This document shows positions 54,868 to 63,496 of a stretch of 64,000 nucleotides of DNA, piece by piece. The stretch lies in contig NZ_HG992750.1 of NCBI RefSeq assembly GCF_905175385.1, positions 868,001 through 932,000 on the forward strand. Reading direction: 5' to 3'. The translations under genes and the position numbers were made by a program. Below the pieces are notes generated by a model, which was given only the letters and a program-made list of their open reading frames with translations, made no database searches and was not told the origin of the DNA. Numbering within the stretch: the first letter of the stretch is position 1; each line of letters opens with the position of its first letter. This DNA is from Vibrio sp. B1FLJ16 (GTDB lineage Bacteria > Pseudomonadota > Gammaproteobacteria > Enterobacterales > Vibrionaceae).

Positions 54868-56109
54868 CTAGTTGAAGGTGTAATTCATCTGTAATGAAGT
54901 GATGTACGCGACACCGTCGGAATCAAACGTAATTTCCTGACCTGATGCGTTGACTTCGCTGAAAGAAATATCGTCACAGTGAACTAATGCAAAACCTGCA
55001 TCAAATGTCAGACTATCGCTCCACGTGTAAGTTAAGCCAGTGCTATACCAGTAACGATCAGTATCAGGGATACTTAAAGTCGGCTTACCTGCCTGTTCGT
55101 CATAAGCCACACCTGCACGGAATGTCCAGTCACTGTTCAGAGTGTAAGTTGCACCAACGGCATAGCGGTTGTTGTCTTCATAGTGTTCTTGTTTTGAGAA
55201 GCATATACCGTCATTACATTGGTTACTGGTTGCGCGCAGCTCTGTAAACTCACTCCAGTTAGTCAGCATCCAGCTGTAGTGAAATGCCCACTGTTTGTTT
55301 ACCTGGTGAAAACCTGAAAGTTCGAAAATTTGTGGAAGATGGATTTTAATACGTCCTTCAACTTTAGCGGCTGATGCGATTCCTGAGTCGTAGCTACTAA
55401 ATTCACCTTCATCAAAATCAAGGTCGATTTTAGAACGGTATCCGAAACCAAAGCGGTTGGATTCGTTAACTTCGTAAAGTGCGCCTACGTTCCACCCCCA
55501 GGCAAATGTCTCGTCCTTCATACCAATCAGTTTGTCTGACGTTTTACTGCCAGGGCCAAATAATGGGGCAAGGGAACCTTTATTGCGATCCAGTTCTGCT
55601 TCGGCATAAACCAGACTGAGACCGCCCGCGATACTAAATGCATCATTGATGCGGTACGCAAGGTTAGGGTTGATGCTGACAGACATCAGAGAGGTGTAAC
55701 CGGCTAAATCACCAGCTGAAATGTCATCTGGGTAATCCGTCGCTACACCGTAAGTGGTAAACATACCGATACCCCAGGCGAACTGATCATTAATAGGGCT
55801 TACGTAGTAACTGGCAGGTACAAATGCTAATGGCGCTATATCGTCTGAGTGTTCATCATGAAAAGTGTCATAAATATTAACTTCAGGATCAATAAAGCTG
55901 ATAGCGCCTGAAAACTGTGCTTGGTCGAAAAGTGTCATTGCCGCAGGATTTCGTGCCAGTACAGCGGCATTATCTGCAACGGCAGCTTCGCCGGAAAATG
56001 CTCTACCGAGTCCAGACGCTGAATGCTCAACGACCTGAAAACCTGCCGAATGGGCATTACATGCAAACATTATTGAAATTGTAAGCAGAGAGCAGTGCTT
56101 CTTGTTCAT
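54868..56109 (-). CDS. fadL: Outer-membrane long-chain fatty acid transporter FadL
   Basis: 413 residues. Signal peptide (ISIMFACNAHSA), then the FadL N-terminal plug signature GLGRAFSGEAAVADNAAVLARNPAAMTLF with the NPA motif, and a beta-barrel ending in YTFN-like aromatic C-terminus (QMNYTFN). Imports fatty acids by lateral diffusion; here those released at the surface by VolA. First gene of the pair. A FadR-like site lies 222 bases upstream. Confidence 0.95.
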   Translation of the reverse strand: MNKKHCSLLTISIMFACNAHSAGFQVVEHSASGLGRAFSGEAAVADNAAVLARNPAAMTLFDQAQFSGAISFIDPEVNIYDTFHDEHSDDIAPLAFVPASYYVSPINDQFAWGIGMFTTYGVATDYPDDISAGDLAGYTSLMSVSINPNLAYRINDAFSIAGGLSLVYAEAELDRNKGSLAPLFGPGSKTSDKLIGMKDETFAWGWNVGALYEVNESNRFGFGYRSKIDLDFDEGEFSSYDSGIASAAKVEGRIKIHLPQIFELSGFHQVNKQWAFHYSWMLTNWSEFTELRATSNQCNDGICFSKQEHYEDNNRYAVGATYTLNSDWTFRAGVAYDEQAGKPTLSIPDTDRYWYSTGLTYTWSDSLTFDAGFALVHCDDISFSEVNASGQEITFDSDGVAYITSLQMNYTFN

Positions 56110-56330
56110 CCTTGACCCTCCTAGGGTGTCCTTATCTAGACCGAAGTCCTTGTAATTTTTCTATGGTGATTAGACCAGTTCTTGTTATTGGTAATGTGTA
56201 TTTTGTAAATGCAATGTTAAACGTATGTTTAATTAATTGTCAAAGATTGTTCGAGTTTTGTTTTGAAAATTTGCTGCCTAGGTCAAAGGCTTGTTGGTAA
56301 CGTACTGTATTAAAGGTATATTTTCTCAGC

Positions 56331-56347
56331 TGTTGGTAAGACCAGAA
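56331..56347. promoter_or_regulatory. Candidate FadR site
   Basis: TGTTGGTAAGACCAGAA: the TGGT-N3-ACCA core matches the FadR palindrome spacing, and the right half is close to consensus. Position upstream of fadL makes it plausible; the left half is weak. Confidence 0.4.
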
Positions 56348-56545
56348 CCGTTTTAGCAAGGTAATGGCTAAAGATTGTTTAAAACGACAATCCAGAAAAT
56401 TTATTTAATCTTTGCTTGCTTTGTGTCGCATTGACTAATCAGTAAGGCGATGTGGGTACTTAAGGGTTGGTATTGTTTTAAACAGTTGAAGAGAGGAAGA
56501 CTTCTGCGTCTCAGCTAGGCTTTTGTCTTGGCGTTATTTAACGAA

Positions 56546-56589
56546 GCTGGAAAGTTCCTTAGTTAAAAGCTTAGGAACACAGAAAGCTC
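56546..56589 (+). repeat. Repeat flanking volA-fadL, copy 2
   Basis: Same three blocks as at 52353-52397 (GCTGGAAAGT, AGCTTAGGAAC, AAAGCTC) with a diverged spacer. Confidence 0.6.
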
Positions 56590-57144
56590 GTCAAACGTAG
56601 CGAGTGGAGTGAATTAGGACGCTACATGAAGCAGGAAAAGTAAATTCAGTGGAACAAGATCGTAATGGTATAAGTTAAATTAGTTTCATATTTTTTATTA
56701 AACTCGTTTTCCTGAAACTTATAAAAACTATTTCCGATTAGAGATTAGGGTAATCATCCTCCAACTGATATTCCTTGATGGTGAAATAATGGCCAGTTAA
56801 TGTCAGATAATTTCTTTATTCTTTTGTTTTTGTAATATTTATCTCTTCAACAATACCTTCAATACTACGCATTTTTTACAGTCTCTAATAAGGAGTTGTA
56901 TCTTTAATGTGTAGTATTGTTCTTATGCGGCTGTATGGTTATTTTCTAGTCGACATTACTGGTTGTTTTTACTAATAAAACTTGGCTCATATGGCCGTTT
57001 TTCTAAGCAGGACAATGGTTCCAAAATAAGTAAATTAGCCTTTACCACACCCCTTACATTGTTAAAATTCGCGACCCAATTAAAACTATTTAATGGCGCG
57101 TCTATTCATCCATTTTGCGCCAAGAATTAATATAAAAACAATTT

Positions 57145-57591
57145 ATGAGAAGTATTTTTACTGCCGCCTTTTGTGGCATTCTTAGCGGGTGTGCATCCAG
57201 TAACATACCTGATGTTGAGTTTACTTCAATTCAGTCTGAATATAACTCACAGCATGAAGCCGCTATAGCATTTTACGATAGTCATTCAGACAAAATATTA
57301 GAGCTAATGCCCACAAGAAATGAAATTATTGGCCTGATTTTGAAGTGCAAAGATAAATATATGCATACAAACTATTATACTAGCGGGTTATATAATCCTT
57401 TTTTTCCTGTTGTTAAGGGACGCTGCAAAATGCATGCAATCGCGCATACTCATCCTGACCTAAGGGGAAATCAGAATCAGTTCAGTGAGCCAGATCTTTT
57501 AACTTCTAATAACATAGATGTATACCTCCAATCTCCGGATATGAAGATAAGGCATGCAACTAACAGTGAAGTTAGTATCATCAGAGAGTGA
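57145..57591 (+). CDS. Orphan DUF4329-like lipoprotein
   Basis: 148 residues. Lipobox LSGC (Cys16), then a domain ending in AIAHTHPDLRG, FSEPDLL and NNIDVYLQSPDMKIR. That HTHP...FSxxD...VYL pattern is the DUF4329 signature, normally seen at the C-terminus of large RHS/polymorphic-toxin proteins, and resembles a JAB/JAMM-like metal site (HxH plus Asp). Here it is a stand-alone secreted lipoprotein with no RHS repeats nearby. It is AT-rich (many ATA/AAT/TTT codons) compared with its neighbours, suggesting transfer. Two Cys residues (in KCKDK and GRCKM) could form a disulfide. The ribosome site is poor. Confidence 0.7.
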   Translation: MRSIFTAAFCGILSGCASSNIPDVEFTSIQSEYNSQHEAAIAFYDSHSDKILELMPTRNEIIGLILKCKDKYMHTNYYTSGLYNPFFPVVKGRCKMHAIAHTHPDLRGNQNQFSEPDLLTSNNIDVYLQSPDMKIRHATNSEVSIIRE

Positions 57592-57611
57592 GTATACGAT
57601 AGTTCGTGTAG

Positions 57612-57642
57612 AAGAGAGGATAGGGAACCCTTCCTCTCTTTT
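57612..57642 (+). terminator. Terminator of the DUF4329-like gene
   Basis: AAGAGAGGA(T)AGGG AA CCCTTCCTCTCTT, a long stem with one bulged T, then T-run. Confidence 0.88.
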
Positions 57643-57707
57643 CGAACCTGAGGGAGACAGTGGTAGGCTTTGTTAACTGTCATTCATAAGGTTTTGCTGA
57701 GCAATGC

Positions 57708-58496
57708 TTAACCACATTTAGGTGCTTTTACGTTGTAGCTCGGCAGTTTATTAATTGTCGCTTGTAAATCTTTAATACGAGTACTGTGTGAAGGGTGTGT
57801 CGAGAAAAACTCAGGTGGTTGATTTCCGCCGGATGCGGCACTCATGTTTTTCCACAAATCGATACTCTGGTTTGGATCGAAACCGGCTTTAGCCATGTAG
57901 CCCAAACCAACAATATCGGCTTCTGATTCTTGAGTTCTTCCGTAAGGCATGATTACACCATACTGAACACCGACGCCCAAAGCGGCCATTGTAAGTTCTT
58001 GATACTGTTTGTATTCAGATGCACTGATTGCAACGTTGGCCAAGGTTAAACCAGCATTTGCCAATTGGCTTTGAGAAAGTCGCTCATTGCTGTGCTCTAC
58101 AAGCACGTGTGCAACCTCGTGACCAATAACGGTCGCCAATTGATCTTGGTTTTTAGCAACACCAAGAAGGCCGGTGTACACGCCAATTTTACCCCCAGGC
58201 AGAGCAAAAGCATTGACCTGTTCACTATCGAATACGACGACTTCCCAGCTTTGGAATCCAGCTTGTTGTGGAATAACATCAGTGACGTGTTTAGCTACGC
58301 ATTGAACGTAGGCGTTGATCTTTCTATCTTTACTGACAGGGGTGTCTTTCTTCATCTGGTCGAAGGATTTCGCACCGAGTGAAGACATTTCCTGGTCAGA
58401 AAACATTAAGAGTTGATTACGGCCAGTAGGAGATGCACTACAAGCTGTCAAACCTGCGACGGCTAAAAGAGAAGAAGCTTTTATCCATACCTTCAT
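57708..58496 (-). CDS. M48-family metalloprotease lipoprotein
   Basis: 262 residues. Lipobox LTAC (Cys19), then a compact M48 peptidase domain with the zinc motif IGHEVAHVLVEHSNE (~residue 128) and the third ligand Glu in TQESEADIVGLGYMAKAGFDP. Similar in size and layout to LoiP/YggG-type periplasmic proteases. Probably outer-membrane quality control. The ATG at 58496 is preferred to the GTG 12 bases upstream, whose sequence (GTGGAA) serves as ribosome site. Confidence 0.92.
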   Translation of the reverse strand: MKVWIKASSLLAVAGLTACSASPTGRNQLLMFSDQEMSSLGAKSFDQMKKDTPVSKDRKINAYVQCVAKHVTDVIPQQAGFQSWEVVVFDSEQVNAFALPGGKIGVYTGLLGVAKNQDQLATVIGHEVAHVLVEHSNERLSQSQLANAGLTLANVAISASEYKQYQELTMAALGVGVQYGVIMPYGRTQESEADIVGLGYMAKAGFDPNQSIDLWKNMSAASGGNQPPEFFSTHPSHSTRIKDLQATINKLPSYNVKAPKCG

Positions 58497-58663
58497 GATT
58501 GGTTCCACGTGTTCAATTTATGTTTTGAGACAATAGTATATACGTAATTATTTCTTATTAAAGAGCATCTTGCTTTGGTCATACCTTGAAGTTAACGGGT
58601 AATAAAGCTTATGCTAAGAAATCCTAATCCATAATTATTAACATTTAAGAATAAGAGCAAAAA

Positions 58664-59092
58664 ATGAGCATTTGGAAAAAGCCGATCAGTGTAGAGATAC
58701 TCAACGCTACGTCAAAAAATACTATGATGGAGCATCTACAAATTGAATATACCAACTTCACGGAAGACTCAATCAGCGCGACTATGCCTGTATGCAGTTT
58801 TACCCACCAGCCTTTAGGCATGCTACATGGTGGCGCTTCAGTAGTACTGGCTGAAACGCTAGGTTCAATAGCAGCAAACTTTTGTGTAAGTGAAGGGAGC
58901 TACTGCGTCGGTCTTGATATCAATGCAAACCATGTTAGAGCGATGCGTAGTGGTTATGTTATCGGCACCGCTAAACCAATACATTTAGGTATTTCGACTC
59001 AGGTGTGGCAGATCAACATTACTGATGAGCGTGATCGCCTGGTTTGCACCAGTCGTTTAACGATCGCTGTAAAGCAACAGAAAGCTCAGTGA
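58664..59092 (+). CDS. Hotdog-fold thioesterase (YdiI/PaaI-like)
   Basis: 142 residues. Hotdog signature HQPLGMLHGGASVVLAETLGSIAA with catalytic Glu in AETLGS, and GLDINANHVRAMRSGYVIGTA as in YdiI/EntH. Hydrolyses aromatic or acyl-CoA thioesters; substrate unproven. First gene of a same-strand cluster with the next small gene (10-base gap). Confidence 0.9.
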   Translation: MSIWKKPISVEILNATSKNTMMEHLQIEYTNFTEDSISATMPVCSFTHQPLGMLHGGASVVLAETLGSIAANFCVSEGSYCVGLDINANHVRAMRSGYVIGTAKPIHLGISTQVWQINITDERDRLVCTSRLTIAVKQQKAQ

Positions 59093-59102
59093 GTACAGAC
59101 TG

Positions 59103-59336
59103 ATGGTTATTGAATTTTCGCTGGGCAAAATCATCGCTACCCAACGTGAAATTGTCATAAAATTAACCGGCGATTCCATGGTTACGCTTCAGGCTCAGAC
59201 CGATGCTATTCAATTGCTCGGAAGAGGGGCAAACGTGGTTCTGTCTCACGGCGCTGAGTGTAAGTGGTCTGTTAAGCTCGATAATGAGGATCAACTTAAG
59301 CAACTTTCACAAGAAATTGGTCTAGATATTCAATAA
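59103..59336 (+). CDS. DUF3389 family protein
   Basis: 77 residues. MVIEFSLGKIIATQREIVIKL, LQAQTDAIQLLGRGANVVLS and CKWSVKLD fit the Vibrionaceae DUF3389 family. Soluble, beta-rich; no known function. Follows the thioesterase closely. Confidence 0.88.
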   Translation: MVIEFSLGKIIATQREIVIKLTGDSMVTLQAQTDAIQLLGRGANVVLSHGAECKWSVKLDNEDQLKQLSQEIGLDIQ

Positions 59337-59379
59337 ATTACCTTTCTTAATTTGCACTTTCTTATAAAAATGAGGAAAC

Positions 59380-61119
59380 TTGTCTTATTGTTATCCAGAT
59401 AAGATTTTCCTCTTTATGAGTAGCCCACGCCTACGTGTTCAGTTTGAAACCCTTTTCGAGAAATTTGCCGGTAATGATTCAGACGTTCAGCTTGAAGACA
59501 TCACTGAAACGCTTTTTTGCACTAGGCGAAATGCCCGTATCGTCCTTAATAAATTAGAAGAGGAAGGCTGGATTGAGTGGCATCCGGCAGCAGGGCGCGG
59601 AAAGCTCTCTAAACTGGTGTTTAAGCGAAACCGCAATGACGTGAGTGAAAATCTCGCCAGACGCTATTTGGATGAAGGAAAAATTGGTCAGGCACTGGAA
59701 GCACTGGATAATGATGCAACGCGACTCACTCAGGTGATTCAAGGTTATCTCGGGCTCCAGCACCGCCAGGGTGAACAGGTTATCCGTTTGCCATATTACC
59801 GACCATTAGCGATGCTCAACCCTCAAAAGCCAATGCGTCGTTCAGAGCAACATATCGCAAGGCAAGTCTTCAGCGGACTGACTCGTCTTGATGAGCATGA
59901 ACAGCTCAAACCCGACTTGGCCCATACCTGGGAATCGATAAGCGAAACACATTGGCGTTTCTATTTACGCCGTGGGGTACGCTTCCACAATGGCGAACCG
60001 CTGACAACCGATTGTGTTCTAGAAAGTCTTCAGGCCCTCAGTAGTCTTAATTTATTCTCGCATATCGCGAAAGTCTCTTCACCGCTACCCTGGACCATTG
60101 ATATTGAACTTATGCGTCCCGATCGTTATTTACCTTTAGCTCTGAGTGAGTCGCAGGCAAAGATCCTCTTGCCCAAAGCGTCACGCTCAGAAGAGTTCGA
60201 TACAATGCCGATTGGTACCGGTCCTTTTCAGGTTAAGATGAATGATGAAAAACGCCTTATATTAACGGCGTTTGATGGTTATTTCGGATTCAGACCGTTA
60301 TTGGATCAGGTAGAAGTATGGGTGATTGATGAAGCCTATTCATCGATGGTTTATCCAAGCCTGTCTAAACCTCAAATGGATAAACATGCTTCGTCTGACG
60401 AAGTTGAGCTCGATCCTGGTTGTACCTTCTTGTTACTAAACAAAAATACAGGTATTGCCAAAGATCCTCGCTGGGCAGAATTTCTTAGTCAAACGCTCAA
60501 CAGTCATCAGATATACGCTCATGTACCACAAGATAAGTTAATAGAGCTTGGCGTTTTGCAGGCCTTTGGTATCAAACCTGGCTGGATTGATTTGAGACCA
60601 ACGCAGACTGGTGTTGTCCCGCAACAAGGCAAGACTTTATCCGTGGCATACCAGAAGAAACATCCGATGTTTCCGGTCATCGCTAAAGCGATTAAAAATC
60701 TCTTGAAACCCCATGACGTAGAGGTCGAGTTCATTCGATATGACAACCAACCGCCTGAGCCTTCCGAAGTAGATATCTGGGTAAAAGCGATGGGCATTGC
60801 AACGAACAGAAATGATGCTCTTGCCGGTTGGTTACTAGACTATAGTGATATCGAGACATTTAGCTCTGGTCATGACTTTTCCGAATGGGCAGCGCTTGTC
60901 GATCAGTGGCGTGCCGGAGCATATCCAGAGTTTCCTGCACGAGAGTTAGGACGACAATTAGTAAAAAGTTGCCAGGTGATTCCGATGTTTCATTGCTGGC
61001 TCGGCGTAAACAAAGATCACAGTGGTGCATTACAAAATGCGAAATGTAATGCATTGGGTTGGTTCGATTTCAGTAACGTATGGGTAAAACCTGATATTAA
61101 AAATGGCGAAACCGAATAA
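59380..61119 (+). CDS. sgrR: SgrR-family transcriptional regulator
   Basis: 579 residues. N-terminal winged HTH (SSPRLRVQFETLFEKF, DITETLFCTRRNARIVLNKLEEEGWIEW) fused to a periplasmic-binding-protein (SBP family 5) domain (~130-575), the SgrR architecture. Strong SgrR stretches are RRSEQHIARQVFSGLTR and PIGTGPF. Two starts compete: TTG 59380 has GAGGAA at good spacing, while ATG 59416 fits the family N-terminus but lacks a ribosome site. E. coli SgrR controls the sgrS sRNA under glucose-phosphate stress; no SgrS-like RNA was recognised here. Overlaps the next gene by 17 bases. Confidence 0.92.
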   Translation: MSYCYPDKIFLFMSSPRLRVQFETLFEKFAGNDSDVQLEDITETLFCTRRNARIVLNKLEEEGWIEWHPAAGRGKLSKLVFKRNRNDVSENLARRYLDEGKIGQALEALDNDATRLTQVIQGYLGLQHRQGEQVIRLPYYRPLAMLNPQKPMRRSEQHIARQVFSGLTRLDEHEQLKPDLAHTWESISETHWRFYLRRGVRFHNGEPLTTDCVLESLQALSSLNLFSHIAKVSSPLPWTIDIELMRPDRYLPLALSESQAKILLPKASRSEEFDTMPIGTGPFQVKMNDEKRLILTAFDGYFGFRPLLDQVEVWVIDEAYSSMVYPSLSKPQMDKHASSDEVELDPGCTFLLLNKNTGIAKDPRWAEFLSQTLNSHQIYAHVPQDKLIELGVLQAFGIKPGWIDLRPTQTGVVPQQGKTLSVAYQKKHPMFPVIAKAIKNLLKPHDVEVEFIRYDNQPPEPSEVDIWVKAMGIATNRNDALAGWLLDYSDIETFSSGHDFSEWAALVDQWRAGAYPEFPARELGRQLVKSCQVIPMFHCWLGVNKDHSGALQNAKCNALGWFDFSNVWVKPDIKNGETE

Positions 61120-61354
61120 AAAACAGCCGACGAAAACCGTCGGGATCTATTGTGCTAAATGTAAAACCCAACTGTTTAAATATCGTAAAGGTGGCAAAGG
61201 TGCGCTGGTCAAATGTTTTAAAGAGCGAATCGTAGATGACTTCACCCAGACGCCTTGTATGTGTCCCGAATGCAACCAGGAGTTTGCGAGAGAAACGTTA
61301 GTCAGAGGAACGCCCGCTTATAAGATGATTGGCGGTAAAGTAACCATGAAGTAG
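61103..61354 (+). CDS. Small zinc-ribbon protein
   Basis: 83 residues. Two cysteine pairs, CAKC (with TQLFKYRKGGKGALVKC) and CPEC, plus CM, make a likely zinc ribbon. Lys-rich. Overlaps the sgrR 3' end by 17 bases and precedes cutA by 9 bases, so cotranscribed. Function unknown; the basic ribbon suggests nucleic-acid binding (inference). Confidence 0.85.
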   Translation: MAKPNKKQPTKTVGIYCAKCKTQLFKYRKGGKGALVKCFKERIVDDFTQTPCMCPECNQEFARETLVRGTPAYKMIGGKVTMK

Positions 61355-61363
61355 GGGGAAATA

Positions 61364-61696
61364 ATGGCGAAAAGGAAAGATTACTGTGTAGTGTTAAGTA
61401 CCACTGGTAATGAAAAGAACCGAGATAAGATCATTAAGGGGCTTTTAGATGCAAAGTTGGCGGCATGTATTCAGACAATGCAAATCGACAGTCACTATGT
61501 CTGGAAAGGGGAAATCTGTAATGACTCTGAGTGGCTTTTGGTCATTAAGACGCGTCGTGACCTTTACGAGTTAGTAGAAGAAAAAATTGAGGAATTGCAC
61601 GATTATGAAGTCCCTCAAATCGTGCAAGTTCCAATAGTGGACGGGTTTAATCCGTATTTAGAATGGATTCGCGAGTCGACGTTGAGCCGACATTAA
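61364..61696 (+). CDS. cutA: Divalent-cation tolerance protein CutA
   Basis: 110 residues. CutA pattern: KLAACIQTMQIDSHYVWKGEI, EWLLVIKTRRDLYE, and HDYEVPQIVQVPI..YLEWI. Small trimeric PII-like protein; metal tolerance role from E. coli is indirect. Last gene of the sgrR cluster. Its last 39 bases overlap, antisense, the end of the DUF2238 gene. Confidence 0.93.
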   Translation: MAKRKDYCVVLSTTGNEKNRDKIIKGLLDAKLAACIQTMQIDSHYVWKGEICNDSEWLLVIKTRRDLYELVEEKIEELHDYEVPQIVQVPIVDGFNPYLEWIRESTLSRH

Positions 61697-62257
61697 AAGC
61701 AGAGACACGATTGCCCCTGTAGTATCACATAGCATGTCTTTCTGGGCGTCCCATATATCACCCTGGGAGCCCAGAAATGCGATTCCTTCATCGCCACCAG
61801 CGAGTGCCGCATACCACCATTCAATGATCTCATAGCTTGCGGCTAGCGCCATAATGGCAAATAAAGCAAACCAGCAGGAAAACTTAACGTTAAATTTCTT
61901 TTTACCAATCAGATACTCTGCAATTGGGTAGGCGTATAAGCCGATTGCGAAGTGCGCCACCCGATCAAAATTGTTCCGTTCAGAACCAATCAAGTCGTTG
62001 AACCAGTCAAAGGGAACGTCGGCAAAGGTATATTTTGCTCCAATGGTATGCAGGCAGAGCCAGACAAACATGAGAACGTAAGCGGTGTTGCTGAACTGAT
62101 ATCGATTTGAAATGATCCATATCGATATAAGGATACCAATTGCAGGGAAGATCTCAGCAAACCAAACCGCTCTAGAGTTTGGTTCCAGGGCTGAGAACAA
62201 GAAAACGACGGCATAAAAGATCGTCAGACCTAACAGAGTAGAAGTACTTTTCATCAA
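61658..62257 (-). CDS. DUF2238 membrane protein (YjdF-like)
   Basis: 199 residues, six TMs. DUF2238 signatures: DRVAHFAIGLYAYPIAEYL, FALFAIMALAASYEIIEWWYAAL, and SQGDIWDAQKDMLCDTTGAIV, with conserved His and Glu/Asp. Inner-membrane; function unknown. Convergent with cutA with overlapping 3' ends. Confidence 0.92.
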   Translation of the reverse strand: MMKSTSTLLGLTIFYAVVFLFSALEPNSRAVWFAEIFPAIGILISIWIISNRYQFSNTAYVLMFVWLCLHTIGAKYTFADVPFDWFNDLIGSERNNFDRVAHFAIGLYAYPIAEYLIGKKKFNVKFSCWFALFAIMALAASYEIIEWWYAALAGGDEGIAFLGSQGDIWDAQKDMLCDTTGAIVSLLLMSAQRRLANPF

Positions 62258-62533
62258 TGTATTCGATCCTTCAATTAGTTTCTTACTGAAATTTAACTTG
62301 TTACGAAAATTCGAACTAGGATGTGTTGTTCAACTAGAGATAAACATCATTGCACTTAATTGAACGCCGTGCAATTGTTTGTTTTTTGAAACTAATGATA
62401 ACTATTAGTGTTGAATAATGAACATAATGCTCAACATTAAACCATTATGGCGTACACATTTCATTAAAGTTTGATTTACAACATGTCCGTCCATAGAATC
62501 CCACGCTCATTCTAATAAAAAAGAAGTAAAGTC

Positions 62534-63373
62534 ATGAAACTGGAAACTGTCGATTACCTTGCTGATGATGCTGCCCAGCAGTTTGTTGCATCGCTCCGTG
62601 AAACTGGGTTTGGTGTTCTGAAGAACCATCCGATTCCCAAAGAGCTGGTGGAATCAATTTATAAAAACTGGCAAGAGTTTTTCTACTCAGAGAAGAAAAA
62701 CGAATTTCACTTTAATGTAGATACGCAAGACGGTTACTTTCCTCCTTCAGTATCTGAAGTGGCAAAAGGGCACAGCGTGAAAGATATTAAGGAATACTTT
62801 CATGTTTACCCTTGGGGACAGATCCCAGAGCAACTGAAAGCAGAGATCCTTGAATACTACGAACGAGCAAATACATTTGCTCAAGAGTTGTTAGGCTGGG
62901 TTGAACAACATGCGCCAATAGAGGTTCAGGAAAAGTTTTCTATCGCTTTGTCAGAAATGATCAATAACAGTCAGAAAACTCTGCTTCGTGTTCTGCATTA
63001 CCCGCCAATGACAGGTGAAGAAGAACCAGGAGCAATTCGCGCTGCCGCCCATGAAGACATCAACTTATTGACTGTGCTACCAGCGGCTAACGAGCCAGGT
63101 TTACAGGTTAAGGGCAGAGACGGTGAGTGGATTGATGTACCATGTGATTTCGGCAACTTGATCATCAATATTGGTGACATGTTGCAAGAGGCATCAGGCG
63201 GTTATTTCCCATCAACTACGCACAGAGTCATTAACCCGACTGGTGGGCGTCAGGAGAAGTCACGTATTTCTCTGCCGCTGTTCTTACATCCAAAACCGGA
63301 TGTAGTTCTTTCAGAGCGTTATACTGCACATAGCTATTTAATGGAACGTTTGCGTGAACTTGGCGTAATCTAA
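62534..63373 (+). CDS. Isopenicillin N synthase-like 2OG-Fe(II) oxygenase
   Basis: 279 residues. N-terminal DIOX_N-like region (FVASLRETGFGVLKNHPI) and the double-stranded beta-helix with Fe ligands in AAHEDINLL (His, Asp) and STTHRVINP (His); the following Arg in KSRISLPLFL binds 2-oxoglutarate. Cytoplasmic dioxygenase of the IPNS superfamily; several Vibrio members have no assigned substrate, and nothing here suggests antibiotic synthesis. Ribosome site AAGAAG; strong terminator behind. Confidence 0.9.
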   Translation: MKLETVDYLADDAAQQFVASLRETGFGVLKNHPIPKELVESIYKNWQEFFYSEKKNEFHFNVDTQDGYFPPSVSEVAKGHSVKDIKEYFHVYPWGQIPEQLKAEILEYYERANTFAQELLGWVEQHAPIEVQEKFSIALSEMINNSQKTLLRVLHYPPMTGEEEPGAIRAAAHEDINLLTVLPAANEPGLQVKGRDGEWIDVPCDFGNLIINIGDMLQEASGGYFPSTTHRVINPTGGRQEKSRISLPLFLHPKPDVVLSERYTAHSYLMERLRELGVI

Positions 63374-63390
63374 AAATTTAGCCCTCGTTC

Positions 63391-63424
63391 AAAGGCCGAT
63401 GCTTTACGCTATCGGCCTTTTTTG
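63391..63424 (+). terminator. Terminator of the oxygenase gene
   Basis: Perfect 10-base stem AAAGGCCGAT / ATCGGCCTTT, then six T. Confidence 0.92.
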
Positions 63425-63496
63425 GTTTATGGTAGAAGTTATCAGTCATTGTTGTTTGAGAAATAGGTGGTAGTGTGAATGGCGCAGTCAGGAGCT

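Larger units (their letters stand above)
56110..57144. other. Long AT-rich intergenic region
   Basis: 1035 bases without a convincing gene on either strand. Contains the fadL promoter side, a candidate FadR site (56331), the second copy of the flanking repeat (56546) with an imperfect hairpin (GTTCCTTAG / CTTAGGAAC), and otherwise featureless AT-rich sequence. Could conceal an sRNA; I see none that I recognise. Confidence 0.6.

Noticed and set aside
56173..56180. FadR site at GACCAGTT close to fadL
   Set aside because: Only the right half matches; no left half at the required spacing. The site at 56331 is better.
56112..56300. 62-codon ORF in the long gap upstream of fadL
   Set aside because: Compositionally random, overlaps the fadL promoter region and has no credible ribosome site.
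62534..63373. Isopenicillin N synthase-like gene as part of an antibiotic cluster
   Set aside because: No NRPS, tailoring or resistance genes are nearby; it is a single 2OG-oxygenase gene with its own terminator.
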